From assembly GCF_004025325.1 (NCBI RefSeq), contig NZ_RSFE01000002.1, positions 124,001-188,000 of the forward strand: a stretch of DNA of 64,000 bases. Direction: 5' to 3'. The DNA comes from Pseudidiomarina gelatinasegens. GTDB lineage: Bacteria; Pseudomonadota; Gammaproteobacteria; Enterobacterales; Alteromonadaceae. The position numbers and the translations under genes were made by a program. Every line of letters begins with the position of its first letter. Positions within the stretch are counted from its first letter, which is position 1. The notes under the pieces were generated by a model. It did no database searches. It saw only the letters and a list, made by a program, of their open reading frames with translations, and was not told the origin of the DNA. Positions 6,850 through 15,818 of the stretch are shown here, one piece after another.

Positions 6850-8575
6850 CGCTTAGCAGATAGCTAGTAGGTTTCGGGGCGTGCCAGGTAAGTTGTAGCG
6901 TTATCAGCTCATCGCGTCGAAAGGCGTGCACGGTGACTTCATCACCGGGCCGATAGCGCTCGAAAATTTCTTTAATATTGCTATCCGTTATCTGTAAGTT
7001 GTCGATAGCAATAATCCGATCTGTAGCACTTAGCCCACACTCTTGTGCCGCTTCACCAGCGAATACAACTAATAATTCCAGTCCGTTGTTGGATGCCTTA
7101 TATTTGGCACCTAAAGCGACAGGCAATCGTGCTGTGGCGGGTTTACCGCCAAAACTGTTGTCATCCGCACTTTGGTCTTTTTTCACCGTAACACCAAACT
7201 TAGCGAGTAACTCAATGGTGGGGAGTGGCTGTGTGGTATACAGTGCCTGCTGCAAAAAGCCTGAAACATCAATACCATAGGTTGCTTGAATGAATGTTTG
7301 TACCGTGTCGTCGTCAGTACCTTCTAAGGTTTTACCGTAGCGGTGCCACAAGTCATGCATGACTTGCGCAAGGGTAACCCTATGATCTGACTCTAAGCGC
7401 AAGGTTAAATCCAAACATAACGCAATAAGCGCGCCTTTAGCATAGTAGCTGACAATGCTGTTCGGTGAGTTTTCATCTTGTTTATAAAACTTTGTCCAGG
7501 CATGAAAACTTGATTCTGTAACCGTTTGCCGGTCAATACCAGCACCTCGCTGCACACGGGCCATAGTTTCACCAATCAGCGTTAAATAAGCACCTGAATC
7601 GATTAACCCGGATTGATGCAACACATAGTCGTCATAATAAGAGGTAACGCCCTCATAGAACCACAGCTGCTCGGTGTAATGCTCTTGATCCAATTGATAA
7701 GGGATAAAGGTTTTTGGTTTCAGCGTTTTGATATTCCAGCTGTGGAAGTATTCATGGCTGCATAGGCTAAGAAAGGTACGGTAGTCATTGTCGTTACCTT
7801 GTTTTCCCGGTAAGACTAAATCTTTGCGGCTGCAAACGAGCGCTGTTGAGTTGCGATGCTCAAGCCCACCAAACCCTTTACCGACAACCATGGTTAAAAA
7901 TAGATAGTCTTTAAATGGCGGTTCGTGGCCAAATAATTCGATTTGGTATTCGCAGATAGCGGCAAGGTCGCGACAGATACGATCGACATCGCCGTAATGG
8001 CGGCCAGCGAATACCAACGCATGCTTGACGCCGCCTGCGATAAACTCATGGATGTCCAGTGGCCCCATCAACACCGGGTAATCAATGAGTGACTCATAAC
8101 TATCCACACGAAATTCGCCTGGACCGAATCGATGGCCCTGGTCGCGTTGCATGCCTGTCGCTACGTGCCAACCTTCGTGTGCTTCGACGGTTACGCGACA
8201 GGCTTCGTGAGTTCGCTCAGCCACGGCCATACATAAACTTGAATGGTTGAAAAATCCCCAAAACTGGTCGAGGTAGGCGCTGCGCACACTCAAATCAAAG
8301 GCATAAACTTCGTAGCTAATAAGCAACATGCCAACTTCAGGTGCGTCAATTTGCCAGGTTTGCTTGTCGCAATGGTTCACCTTTAATGCAGTACCTTGCT
8401 GCTCAGCGCGAAGATCGCTGATGTTTTTAGCAAAGTCACGAATCATATAACTACCGGGAATCCAAGCAGGCAAACTCAACTTAACGAAGTCTTGCGGTTT
8501 TGTAATTGGAATCTCAATGGCGACAGCAAAGATGTGAGCATTAGCATTTTTGACGCGAATTCGGTAGTGAAGCAT
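6794..8575 (-). CDS. M61-family aminopeptidase with PDZ domain
   Basis: The 593-residue product has an N-terminal beta-rich domain, a thermolysin-like catalytic domain with HEYFHSWN (HExxH, residues about 274-278) and a C-terminal PDZ domain (about 480-570). M61 peptidases (glycyl aminopeptidase type) cut N-terminal residues from peptides. I chose ATG 8575 because it is preceded by a GAGGA-type ribosome-binding site and starts the conserved MLHYRIRV strand; the frame extends 24 codons upstream without support. I see no signal peptide, so a cytoplasmic location is likely. It is transcribed towards, and overlaps, the M23 gene. Confidence 0.93.
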   Translation of the reverse strand: MLHYRIRVKNANAHIFAVAIEIPITKPQDFVKLSLPAWIPGSYMIRDFAKNISDLRAEQQGTALKVNHCDKQTWQIDAPEVGMLLISYEVYAFDLSVRSAYLDQFWGFFNHSSLCMAVAERTHEACRVTVEAHEGWHVATGMQRDQGHRFGPGEFRVDSYESLIDYPVLMGPLDIHEFIAGGVKHALVFAGRHYGDVDRICRDLAAICEYQIELFGHEPPFKDYLFLTMVVGKGFGGLEHRNSTALVCSRKDLVLPGKQGNDNDYRTFLSLCSHEYFHSWNIKTLKPKTFIPYQLDQEHYTEQLWFYEGVTSYYDDYVLHQSGLIDSGAYLTLIGETMARVQRGAGIDRQTVTESSFHAWTKFYKQDENSPNSIVSYYAKGALIALCLDLTLRLESDHRVTLAQVMHDLWHRYGKTLEGTDDDTVQTFIQATYGIDVSGFLQQALYTTQPLPTIELLAKFGVTVKKDQSADDNSFGGKPATARLPVALGAKYKASNNGLELLVVFAGEAAQECGLSATDRIIAIDNLQITDSNIKEIFERYRPGDEVTVHAFRRDELITLQLTWHAPKPTSYLLSVSDPQQVQGWLRLQKNVR

Positions 8576-8734
8576 AAGGTTCCTCGTGCAGCGACGATGC
8601 GGGGGATTATTCGCCCTAGTATTAGCGTTTGTTAAATATCTTAGCATGCGTTGGTCGCGCTATATAGCTATTCAATTGCGATGAAGAGCGATATTTGCAG
8701 CCGTTAACGCGGTATACTAACAGCAATGATTTAA

Positions 8735-8746
8735 CCTCAATTGAGG
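8735..8746 (+). promoter_or_regulatory. Palindrome covering the ribosome-binding site of the LytS-type kinase gene
   Basis: CCTCAATTGAGG is a perfect 12-bp palindrome whose right arm contains the Shine-Dalgarno GAGG, 4 nt before the ATG at 8751. It could be a regulator site, since a -10-like TATACT lies at 8713-8718. As RNA it has too small a loop for a full hairpin, so sequestration would need partial pairing. Function is speculative. Confidence 0.35.
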
Positions 8747-8750
8747 CTTT

Positions 8751-9830
8751 ATGTTGAACAATTGGAAAACACTTCTTGATGATCGCAATCGTTTCTTCTG
8801 GGTGCTACAGGCAGCTGGTTGGAGTGGTTATGCATTAGTGCATTATATCGGCTCGTTGATGCACGAAATGCGTGATATTTACGCGTTAATTCTGTTACTC
8901 GGCGCGTATGCGGGCTTTCTATTAACTGTTCCGTTGCGTTATTTGTACCGCCGCATCTGGGACGCAAGCCCGTGGTTGTTGATTATTGTGGTGTTGGCCG
9001 CAAGTTATGTGTCGGCGGCGCTATGGGCTGTAGTTGATAACGCAACCTATTGGGAAATTTATAAGTTTGGATTTAGTCCGGACAGTAATTGGTTTTATTT
9101 TAAAAATACCATTGCCAAGTTCTACATCATGCTGAGTTGGAGCGGGCTTTATTTTGGAATTAAATATTACCAAATGCTGCAAGACGAAAAAGAGAAAGCC
9201 TTGATGGCAACGTCGATGGCCCATCAAGCTCAATTAAAAATGTTGCGTTACCAACTCAACCCGCATTTCTTATTCAATACTTTAAATGCAATTTCAACGC
9301 TTATCTTGGTGAAAGAAAATGAGCTTGCTAACCGGATGATGTCCAAGTTGAGCTTGTTTTTACGCTTTAGCCTTGATAATGAACCGATTAAAAAAATCCC
9401 CTTAGAACGCGAACTGGATGCGCTGCGACTTTACTTAGATATTGAGAAAGTGAGGTTTGATGAACGCCTGCAGGTGAATTTTGAGATTGATGAGGATGTT
9501 CAAAAAGCACTGGTTCCCAGCTTATTTCTGCAACCCTTAATTGAAAACTCAATCAAGTACGCCATTGCAAAATTAGAAGAGGGCGGTGAAATTACCATTC
9601 GCGCACAGCGCTTCAGCGAAGACTTGTTAATTACCGTGGCAGACAACGGCCCAGGCTGCACCAAGCCGCTCGAAACCTTGACTAAAGCTGGTGGAGTGGG
9701 GCTTGCTAATACACGAGAACGATTACAGGCCTTGTATGGAAAGAACTACTCATTTACATTAACAGCTAACAAGCCACGTGGTTTTCGTATTGAAATTCGC
9801 ATTCCGTTAGAGCAGGTAGAGCAGGCATGA
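8751..9830 (+). CDS. LytS/YehU-type sensor histidine kinase
   Basis: The 359-residue protein has about four N-terminal transmembrane helices (within residues 18-145), a linker, and a HisKA_7TM-independent LytS-type kinase domain: the phospho-acceptor motif NPHFLFNTLN (His about 172), an N box around LIENSIKYA (about 262) and the G1 box DNGPG (about 298). Kinases of this type autophosphorylate and pass the phosphate to a LytTR regulator. The start is ATG 8751 with GAGG upstream. The stop overlaps the next ATG by four bases (ATGA), so the kinase and regulator are translationally coupled. The signal is unknown; there is no recognisable extracellular sensor domain. Confidence 0.93.
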   Translation: MLNNWKTLLDDRNRFFWVLQAAGWSGYALVHYIGSLMHEMRDIYALILLLGAYAGFLLTVPLRYLYRRIWDASPWLLIIVVLAASYVSAALWAVVDNATYWEIYKFGFSPDSNWFYFKNTIAKFYIMLSWSGLYFGIKYYQMLQDEKEKALMATSMAHQAQLKMLRYQLNPHFLFNTLNAISTLILVKENELANRMMSKLSLFLRFSLDNEPIKKIPLERELDALRLYLDIEKVRFDERLQVNFEIDEDVQKALVPSLFLQPLIENSIKYAIAKLEEGGEITIRAQRFSEDLLITVADNGPGCTKPLETLTKAGGVGLANTRERLQALYGKNYSFTLTANKPRGFRIEIRIPLEQVEQA

Positions 9831-10654
9831 CGCATAAAATTCGTACTCTTGTTGTTGATGATGAATCATTAGCCCGTCGGGGGTTGGTGGTGCGACTGCA
9901 AGAATTTGAAAATATTGAATTATTGCAAGAGTGCCCAAGTGCTCGTGAAGCTTTGGCGATAATAGGTAAAGAGCAACCGGATTTAGTCTTCCTTGATATT
10001 CAGATGCCAGGCATGAACGGCTTCGAGCTACTTCGCGAAGTACAAGCCCATGGCTATAAAATGCCGCTTATCGTGTTTGTGACGGCGTACGATCAATATG
10101 CTATTAAGGCGTTTGAAGTACGTGCCATTGACTACCTACTAAAACCCGTAGACAACGAGCGTTTGGCGCAAAGCATTCAGCGTATTGAAAAAAGTTTAGC
10201 GGCCCGTGAACAAAAAGTTCAGCAAGACCGTATTTTAAACTTACTCGCCGATGCGACCGGTGAAGACTGCGAAGATATCTTAAAACGCTTAGCCAGTGGC
10301 GAAGATGTTGGGGTGGCACGTTATCCTGAACATATCGCGATTAAAGAAAGTGGTGAAATAACCCGCGTAGCGATAAATTCGATAGAGTGGGTTGATGCGG
10401 CTGGCGATTACATGTGTATTCATGCAAGTAATGAAACGCATATTTTGCGGCGTACCATGAAAGAGCTTGAAGAAGAGTTAAACCCTCAGCGTTTTCAACG
10501 TATTCATCGCTCGGCAATTGTTAATATGGAGCATGTTGAAAAGCTTTGTAGTCGCCAAAACGGCGAATACCACATTATCTTACGCAATGGTAAAGAGTTA
10601 AAAGTTAGCCGCAGTTACAAAGATCGCATCAAGAAGTTAATTCTAAACTCTTAA
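9827..10654 (+). CDS. LytTR-family response regulator
   Basis: The 275-residue product has a receiver domain (1-125) with the acidic pair near residue 12, phospho-acceptor D57 in LVFLDIQMPGMNG, T/K switch residues in VTAYDQYA and YLLKPV, and a C-terminal LytTR DNA-binding domain (about 165-270, HRSAIVNMEHVE). It is the partner of the kinase gene it overlaps by 4 bp. LytTR domains bind direct repeats upstream of target promoters. The gene just downstream encodes a lipoprotein and could be part of the same operon (12-bp gap). Targets cannot be inferred. Confidence 0.95.
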   Translation: MTHKIRTLVVDDESLARRGLVVRLQEFENIELLQECPSAREALAIIGKEQPDLVFLDIQMPGMNGFELLREVQAHGYKMPLIVFVTAYDQYAIKAFEVRAIDYLLKPVDNERLAQSIQRIEKSLAAREQKVQQDRILNLLADATGEDCEDILKRLASGEDVGVARYPEHIAIKESGEITRVAINSIEWVDAAGDYMCIHASNETHILRRTMKELEEELNPQRFQRIHRSAIVNMEHVEKLCSRQNGEYHIILRNGKELKVSRSYKDRIKKLILNS

Positions 10655-10666
10655 CGGAGCGAACTT

Positions 10667-11536
10667 ATGCGCTACGCAGTTATGCTAGTCGCTGTAACTT
10701 TAGTCTTGTTGTTGAGTGCCTGCTCAAGCCAGCTCGGTTATCGCTTTGCCGATACCTTGGTTGAGTGGAAACTCGATGACTACGTTGAGCTCAACGAACA
10801 ACAAGAACAGCGCGTTGATACCGCGATAACATCCCTTCATTATTGGCATGCGACTTCTGAATTACCTTTTTACGCCGAACAGCTGCAACAGTTGCGTGAT
10901 CAAGTGGCCAATAAACAGCTTGATGAGGCCAACTTAATTGCTGTTTATGAGCAGGTGTTTGTGGCTTGGCAACGTATGCTTAACGGTTTGCGACCTTACG
11001 CATTAGAATTGTTACCTGATCTTACTGATGCACAAGTAAAGCAGTTAATGCAAAAGTTAAACGAACGCCAGCAAGAAGAACGTGACGAGCTTGCTGAGTA
11101 CGATGACTCAGCGCTTGTTCAGCGGACTCGGAAGCGGGCAGAGAAGAATGCACGGAGTTGGTTAGGCCAGCTTACCCCGTTGCAAGAAAGGCTGATTCGT
11201 AGTTGGGTTACAGAACGCATACCAACCAGAGCGTTATGGTTGGATTATAACGAAAAGTGGCAGTCGACGTTTCAGGAAACATTGATGATTCGTCACGATA
11301 CAGAGCGATTTACTTCCCAACTCGATATGCTCATGTTTGAACCGCAACAGTTACGTTCAGAACAACTGAGCGAAAGCATACAAACCAATCAAGATGCGAC
11401 GCTTTCGCTTATATTAAAGCTTGAACAGTCGTTAACTGACCGCCAGCGTCGCCGGGTATTGGCGAAGCTGGACGGATATATTGAAGATATGCGGGAACTC
11501 GCTGAACATTTTCGCCAGCAAGGGCCGGCGAATTAA
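10667..11536 (+). CDS. Lipoprotein of the DUF6279 type
   Basis: The 289-residue product starts with a lipoprotein signal (hydrophobic core, lipobox LLSAC, acylated Cys at residue 19) and is otherwise helical and rich in Gln, Glu, Arg and Leu, with repeated ELNEQQEQRVD-like helices. The layout matches the DUF6279 lipoprotein family of gammaproteobacteria, for which I know no function. It follows the two-component pair by 12 bp with a good ribosome-binding site (ACGGAG), which suggests co-transcription. The next gene is convergent and its stop is 5 bp away. Confidence 0.8.
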   Translation: MRYAVMLVAVTLVLLLSACSSQLGYRFADTLVEWKLDDYVELNEQQEQRVDTAITSLHYWHATSELPFYAEQLQQLRDQVANKQLDEANLIAVYEQVFVAWQRMLNGLRPYALELLPDLTDAQVKQLMQKLNERQQEERDELAEYDDSALVQRTRKRAEKNARSWLGQLTPLQERLIRSWVTERIPTRALWLDYNEKWQSTFQETLMIRHDTERFTSQLDMLMFEPQQLRSEQLSESIQTNQDATLSLILKLEQSLTDRQRRRVLAKLDGYIEDMRELAEHFRQQGPAN

Positions 11537-11541
11537 CTTTT

Positions 11542-12978
11542 TTATTTTACTTCAATAATTTTACAGGTATTGGTAGAACCGACGGTTTCCATCACGTCAC
11601 CGTGGGTAAGAATAACCAAATCGCCCGGCACTACATGACCGCGTAATTTAATTTCATTCACCGCATCATGCACAAGTTGCTGCGGCTCACTTTTAGTTGA
11701 ATCAAAAGCGATAGGGTAGACACCACGATACAACGCGCAGCGAGCGCGGCTTTCATCATGTCGCGATAACGAAAATATTGGCAGATTGGTATTGATACGC
11801 GACATAAGTTTGGCCGTAGAGCCTGACTCAGTTAACGCAATGATAGCCTTCACGCCAGCCAAGTGGGTTGCTGCGTACATTGCTGAAATAGCGGTTGCTT
11901 CCTGGATTGAAGTAAAGGTTTCATCTAAATCATGTTTATCAATCGTCACGCTTGGATGAGTTTCAGCACCCAAACAGATTTCGGCCATCGCTTTAACCGT
12001 GGCAACAGGGTATTTACCGGCGGCAGTTTCTGCTGAGAGCATCACTGCATCTGTACCGTCAAGCACCGCATTGGCAACATCCATGACTTCTGCACGTGTT
12101 GGCATCGGGCTCTCAATCATCGACTCCATCATTTGTGTGGCGGTAATCACAACTTTGTTGCATTGGCGCGCGCGTTCGATGATTCGTTTTTGCTTACCGA
12201 CCAACTGGGCATCACCAATTTCCACACCTAAATCGCCACGCGCAACCATAACCGCATCGGATGCACGAATGATGTCGTCCAATGCAGCGTCGGTGGCAAC
12301 AGCTTCTGCACGTTCAATTTTGGCACAAATCAAGCCACGCCCGTTGGCAGCTCGAAGTAGCCGGCGCGCCTCATGAATGTCAGCACTGCTGCGAGGAAAA
12401 CTCACGGCCAGGTAATCAACGCCAATTTCAGCCGCAGTAACAATGTCTTGATAATCTTTTTCAGTTAAAGCCGCCGCAGAAAGGCCACCACCGAGCCGAT
12501 TGATACCTTTATTATTCGATAATTTACCGCCAACTGTTACGGTTGTTGTGATTTGTGCACCGCTCACATCTTCAACTTGCAACCGCACGCGACCATCATC
12601 AAGTAACAGGATATCGCCTTCGTTGACGTCTTGGGGTAACTCTTTGTAGTCAATGCCGACACGTTGTTGATTGCCTGCATTGGTTTCAAGTTCTGCATCA
12701 AGCACAAACACATCACCAACATCAAGGGTTACGGCGCCACTTTCAAATTTTGCGACTCGAATTTTTGGCCCCTGTAGATCACCGAGCACGGCAACATGAA
12801 TGCCCAGTCGCTGCGCTATTTCGCGAACTTCACGCGCCCGGCGTTCATGATCGGCTGCAACGCCATGCGAAAAATTAAGTCGAACAACATTTGCGCCTGC
12901 TTTAATGAGTGCCTCAAGTACTTGTGGGTCATCAGTTGCAGGGCCGAGTGTGGTAACGATTTTGGTGCGCCGTAACAT
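11542..12978 (-). CDS. pykA: Pyruvate kinase
   Basis: The 478-residue enzyme converts phosphoenolpyruvate and ADP to pyruvate and ATP, the last step of glycolysis. Family landmarks run in order: [15 protein letters not shown] at the N-terminus, NFSHG, the active-site region [19 protein letters not shown], the signature [19 protein letters not shown] and a C-terminal alpha/beta domain ending in [10 protein letters not shown]. The N-terminus is closer to the E. coli PykA (AMP-activated) type than to PykF. It is divergent from GAPDH, so two glycolytic genes share one 143-bp control region. Start ATG 12978 has an AGGAG site 8 nt upstream. Confidence 0.96.
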   Translation of the reverse strand: MLRRTKIVTTLGPATDDPQVLEALIKAGANVVRLNFSHGVAADHERRAREVREIAQRLGIHVAVLGDLQGPKIRVAKFESGAVTLDVGDVFVLDAELETNAGNQQRVGIDYKELPQDVNEGDILLLDDGRVRLQVEDVSGAQITTTVTVGGKLSNNKGINRLGGGLSAAALTEKDYQDIVTAAEIGVDYLAVSFPRSSADIHEARRLLRAANGRGLICAKIERAEAVATDAALDDIIRASDAVMVARGDLGVEIGDAQLVGKQKRIIERARQCNKVVITATQMMESMIESPMPTRAEVMDVANAVLDGTDAVMLSAETAAGKYPVATVKAMAEICLGAETHPSVTIDKHDLDETFTSIQEATAISAMYAATHLAGVKAIIALTESGSTAKLMSRINTNLPIFSLSRHDESRARCALYRGVYPIAFDSTKSEPQQLVHDAVNEIKLRGHVVPGDLVILTHGDVMETVGSTNTCKIIEVK

Positions 12979-12984
12979 ATTTAT

Positions 12985-13029
12985 ACTCCTGTTGTTTTGT
13001 CCAAAATTATACCATGCCTGAACAGGAGT
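12985..13029 (-). promoter_or_regulatory. pykA promoter (extended -10) flanked by a 9-bp inverted repeat
   Basis: On the minus strand TGGTATAAT (13014-13006) is a consensus extended -10 element, with transcription predicted to begin near 13000. Perfect 9-bp arms ACTCCTGTT (12985-12993) and AACAGGAGT (13021-13029) flank it symmetrically. The inner arm includes the pykA ribosome-binding site, so it is partly constrained by that; the outer arm lies upstream of the start site and is not. The repeat could be a regulator site. No HexR-type palindrome was found. Confidence 0.55.
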
Positions 13030-13121
13030 TACATAGATTCTGGCGCTCGTGGGAGTATTTCAGTACAATACCCGCCTGATTTAATGCAACCGTCAAATTC
13101 ACGTAACATAAAGGTAACCAC

Positions 13122-14567
13122 ATGAGTGATCAGCAACAGGATCTGACCTTAGCTAGTTGGCAGGAGCGCCAAGAATATGCCGAAATGATGCAGCCAATTA
13201 TTGGCCGTCTGTACCGTAACTACGGTGTTGAAATTTTGGTGTATGGTCGTTCACTACTTAATGTCGATACAATTAACATCATCAAGGCGCATCGTTTGAT
13301 TCGTCGTCATGAAGGTGTGAAGTTGCGCTTACGTGAAAGCTTTCCGTTTATTGAAGCCTTAAGCAAAATGAAGCTTGCGCCTGCGCGTGTTGACTTAGGT
13401 AAACTTGCGTTTAACTACTTGCACAAAGATGCGGGCAAGGGCGACAGCATTGAAACGTATTTGAAGCGCGAGCTGATCGACATTGTTGATAAAGCAGATG
13501 AAATTGCAGCTCAAGACGTGGTTCTCTATGGCTTCGGGCGTATTGGCCGCTTGTTAGCGCGATTGTTAATTGAGCGTAACGGCAGCAACAACAAAATGCG
13601 TTTACGTGCCATTGTGGTGCGCGGCGGGCGTAATGGCGACCTTGAAAAACGTGCCAGCTTGTTGCGTCGTGATTCAATTCATGGTCCATTCAATGGTTCA
13701 ATTACGGTTGACCACGAAAACAGCGCAATTAAAGCCAATGGCACCAGTATCAAAGTGATTTACTCTGATGGGCCAGACCAGGTCGATTACACGCAGTACG
13801 GTATTAATGACGCGATTATCATTGATAACACGGGTATTTGGAGCGATGAAGCAGGGCTTAGCTTGCACCTAAAATCAAAAGGTGTGAAGAAAGTTCTTCT
13901 TACTGCTCCAGCCAAGGGCGACATTAAAAACGTGGTGTTTGGTGTGAATCAGGCAGACATCAAGGCTGAAGATTTAATTATCAGTGCGGCAAGCTGCACC
14001 ACCAACGCGATTACCCCGGTATTGAAAATCATCAATGACCAATATGGTATCCGTAATGGTCACGTTGAAACGGTGCATTCCTACACCAATGACCAAAACT
14101 TAATTGATAATTACCATAAAGCTGACCGTCGCGGTCGCTCAGCTCCGTTGAATATGGTGTTAACCTCGACCGGTGCAGCGAAAGCGGTTGCTAAGGCGTT
14201 GCCTGAGCTTGCGGGTAAACTAACTGGCAATGCCATTCGTGTACCAACGCCGAACGTGTCTATGGCGATTATGAATCTAAACCTCAATAAGCAAACCAAT
14301 AAAGAAGAGCTCAATGCTTTTTTACGTGATCAGGCGCTGCATTCGGAATTACAAGCGCAAATTGATTACACGGCATCAACCGAAATTGTCTCTACCGACC
14401 TCGTTGGTTCGCGTTATGCGGGTGTGGTTGACTCACAAGCAACTATCGTTGACGAAGATCGTGCGGTTCTATACGTTTGGTATGACAACGAATTTGGCTA
14501 TAGCTGTCAGGTGGTACGTGTCGCTGAACAGATGGCAGGGCAGCAGTTGCTGAACTTACCAAAATAA
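13122..14567 (+). CDS. gap: Glyceraldehyde-3-phosphate dehydrogenase, long form
   Basis: This 481-residue protein is longer than the usual ~330-residue GAPDH because of an N-terminal extension of about 130 residues (helical, starting MSDQQQDLTLASWQER). The core starts with the nucleotide-binding motif YGFGRIGRLLARLL (about 134-147), has catalytic C292 in AASCTTN, and ends with WYDNEFGYSCQVV. The enzyme oxidises glyceraldehyde-3-phosphate with NAD(P)+. Long forms like this occur in marine gammaproteobacteria. Whether it serves glycolysis or gluconeogenesis cannot be told here, but the divergent pykA suggests central carbon flow. The start has AAAGG upstream, and a terminator follows 13 bp after the stop. 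Confidence 0.94.
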   Translation: MSDQQQDLTLASWQERQEYAEMMQPIIGRLYRNYGVEILVYGRSLLNVDTINIIKAHRLIRRHEGVKLRLRESFPFIEALSKMKLAPARVDLGKLAFNYLHKDAGKGDSIETYLKRELIDIVDKADEIAAQDVVLYGFGRIGRLLARLLIERNGSNNKMRLRAIVVRGGRNGDLEKRASLLRRDSIHGPFNGSITVDHENSAIKANGTSIKVIYSDGPDQVDYTQYGINDAIIIDNTGIWSDEAGLSLHLKSKGVKKVLLTAPAKGDIKNVVFGVNQADIKAEDLIISAASCTTNAITPVLKIINDQYGIRNGHVETVHSYTNDQNLIDNYHKADRRGRSAPLNMVLTSTGAAKAVAKALPELAGKLTGNAIRVPTPNVSMAIMNLNLNKQTNKEELNAFLRDQALHSELQAQIDYTASTEIVSTDLVGSRYAGVVDSQATIVDEDRAVLYVWYDNEFGYSCQVVRVAEQMAGQQLLNLPK

Positions 14568-14579
14568 AATAGTGTTATC

Positions 14580-14611
14580 AAAAGCGCCTTTTAGGGGCGC
14601 TTTTGTTTTTT
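14580..14611 (+). terminator. Rho-independent terminator after gap
   Basis: AAAAGCGCC (14580-14588) pairs with GGCGCTTTT (14596-14604) around a 7-nt loop and is followed by a T run to 14611. Confidence 0.9.
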
Positions 14612-14628
14612 CAGGAATAGGGGAATTC

Positions 14629-15759
14629 ATGTTTATAACTGCGCAATTTGATAGCGGCAATATTGAAGTTATCGAGGCCAATGAGGCCAGTTCAATCCAA
14701 TTAGCCATTCGCCAAGACAACCAGTCTGATTTTTATCAGTGGTTTCATTTTAAACTGTACGGTGAACCGGGCGTTGAACACGTTATGCATATCACTAATG
14801 CTGGTCAGTCTGCGTATCCTGACGGGTGGAAAGACTATTCAGCATTAGCGTCGTATGATCGCGAAAACTGGTTCCGCGTGCCGACCGAATATAACGGTAA
14901 AGAGCTAGTGATTCGTCATACGCCCGACCAAGAAAGTGTTTATTACGCTTACTTCACGCCGTATTCATACGAGCGGCATCAAGACCTGATTCAGTGGGCA
15001 CAGCAATCGATCGAATGCCAACATGTGTTGCTCGGCCCAACCTTAGACGGCCGTGACATGAACTTGCTAGTAATTGGTGAGCCTGCAGATCACAAAGCCA
15101 AAATTTGGGTTACCGCGCGGCAACATCCGGGCGAAACCATGGCAGAGTGGTTTATGGAAGGCTTTCTGAGCCGGTTGTTGGATGATGAAGATGCAGCGGC
15201 ACGTAAGTTATTAGAGAATAACGTGTTCTATGTGGTACCGAACATGAACCCTGATGGCAGCGTGCGCGGGCATTTGCGTACCAACGCCGTTGGCGTGAAC
15301 TTAAACCGTGAATGGGCCGAACCGTCACTGGAGAAAAGCCCGGAAGTATTCTACGTACTGAATGCAATGCAAGAAACTGGCGTTGACTTCTACCTTGATG
15401 TGCATGGCGATGAAGCGCTGCCATATAATTTTGTAGCCGGCTGCGAAGGCGTACCAAGCTACAACGATCGCACGCATGCACTCGGTGAAAAATTTAAGCA
15501 GGTATTACTGTCTATCACGCCAGAGTTTCAGGTTGAATACGGTTACGACGTTGATAAACCAGGTGAAGCCAACCTGACGGTTGCAAGTAACGCAGTTAGC
15601 GAGCGTTTCAACTGTTTAGCATTTACTTTAGAGATGCCGTTTAAAGATAATGCAAACTTGCCGGATGCCGACTTCGGTTGGTCAGCGAATCGTAGCCAGC
15701 AATTCGGTGCTGATGTGGTCAGTGCTATCTACGCTATCGGAAATAACTTGCGCGACTAA
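14629..15759 (+). CDS. M14-family zinc carboxypeptidase (cytosolic-carboxypeptidase-like)
   Basis: The 376-residue product joins an N-terminal beta-sandwich (about 1-130; YQWFHFKLYGE) to an M14 catalytic domain. Metal ligands are H166 and E169 (RQHPGETMAE) and H259 (DVHGDE); the likely catalytic glutamate is E335 (LEMPFK). PNMNPDGSVRGHLRTNA and GVNLNREW are typical of the bacterial relatives of eukaryotic cytosolic carboxypeptidases (AGBL/CCP), which remove C-terminal residues, often glutamate. The natural substrate is unknown. I chose ATG 14629, which has an AGGGGA site; the frame continues upstream through the gap terminator, which cannot be coding. No signal peptide is seen. Confidence 0.93.
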   Translation: MFITAQFDSGNIEVIEANEASSIQLAIRQDNQSDFYQWFHFKLYGEPGVEHVMHITNAGQSAYPDGWKDYSALASYDRENWFRVPTEYNGKELVIRHTPDQESVYYAYFTPYSYERHQDLIQWAQQSIECQHVLLGPTLDGRDMNLLVIGEPADHKAKIWVTARQHPGETMAEWFMEGFLSRLLDDEDAAARKLLENNVFYVVPNMNPDGSVRGHLRTNAVGVNLNREWAEPSLEKSPEVFYVLNAMQETGVDFYLDVHGDEALPYNFVAGCEGVPSYNDRTHALGEKFKQVLLSITPEFQVEYGYDVDKPGEANLTVASNAVSERFNCLAFTLEMPFKDNANLPDADFGWSANRSQQFGADVVSAIYAIGNNLRD

Positions 15760-15818
15760 GTCGCGCAAGCTAGCTTGAACGTGAACAACAACAATAATAA
15801 CTCGACAAGGGGGACACC

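Noticed and set aside
11999-12376. 125-codon plus-strand frame inside pykA
   Set aside because: Antisense shadow of the pyruvate kinase active-site region; composition is biased and there is no ribosome-binding site.
12979-13121. HexR operator between pykA and gap
   Set aside because: I looked for a TGTAAT-N3-ATTACA-like palindrome, known from Shewanella glycolytic genes, and found none.
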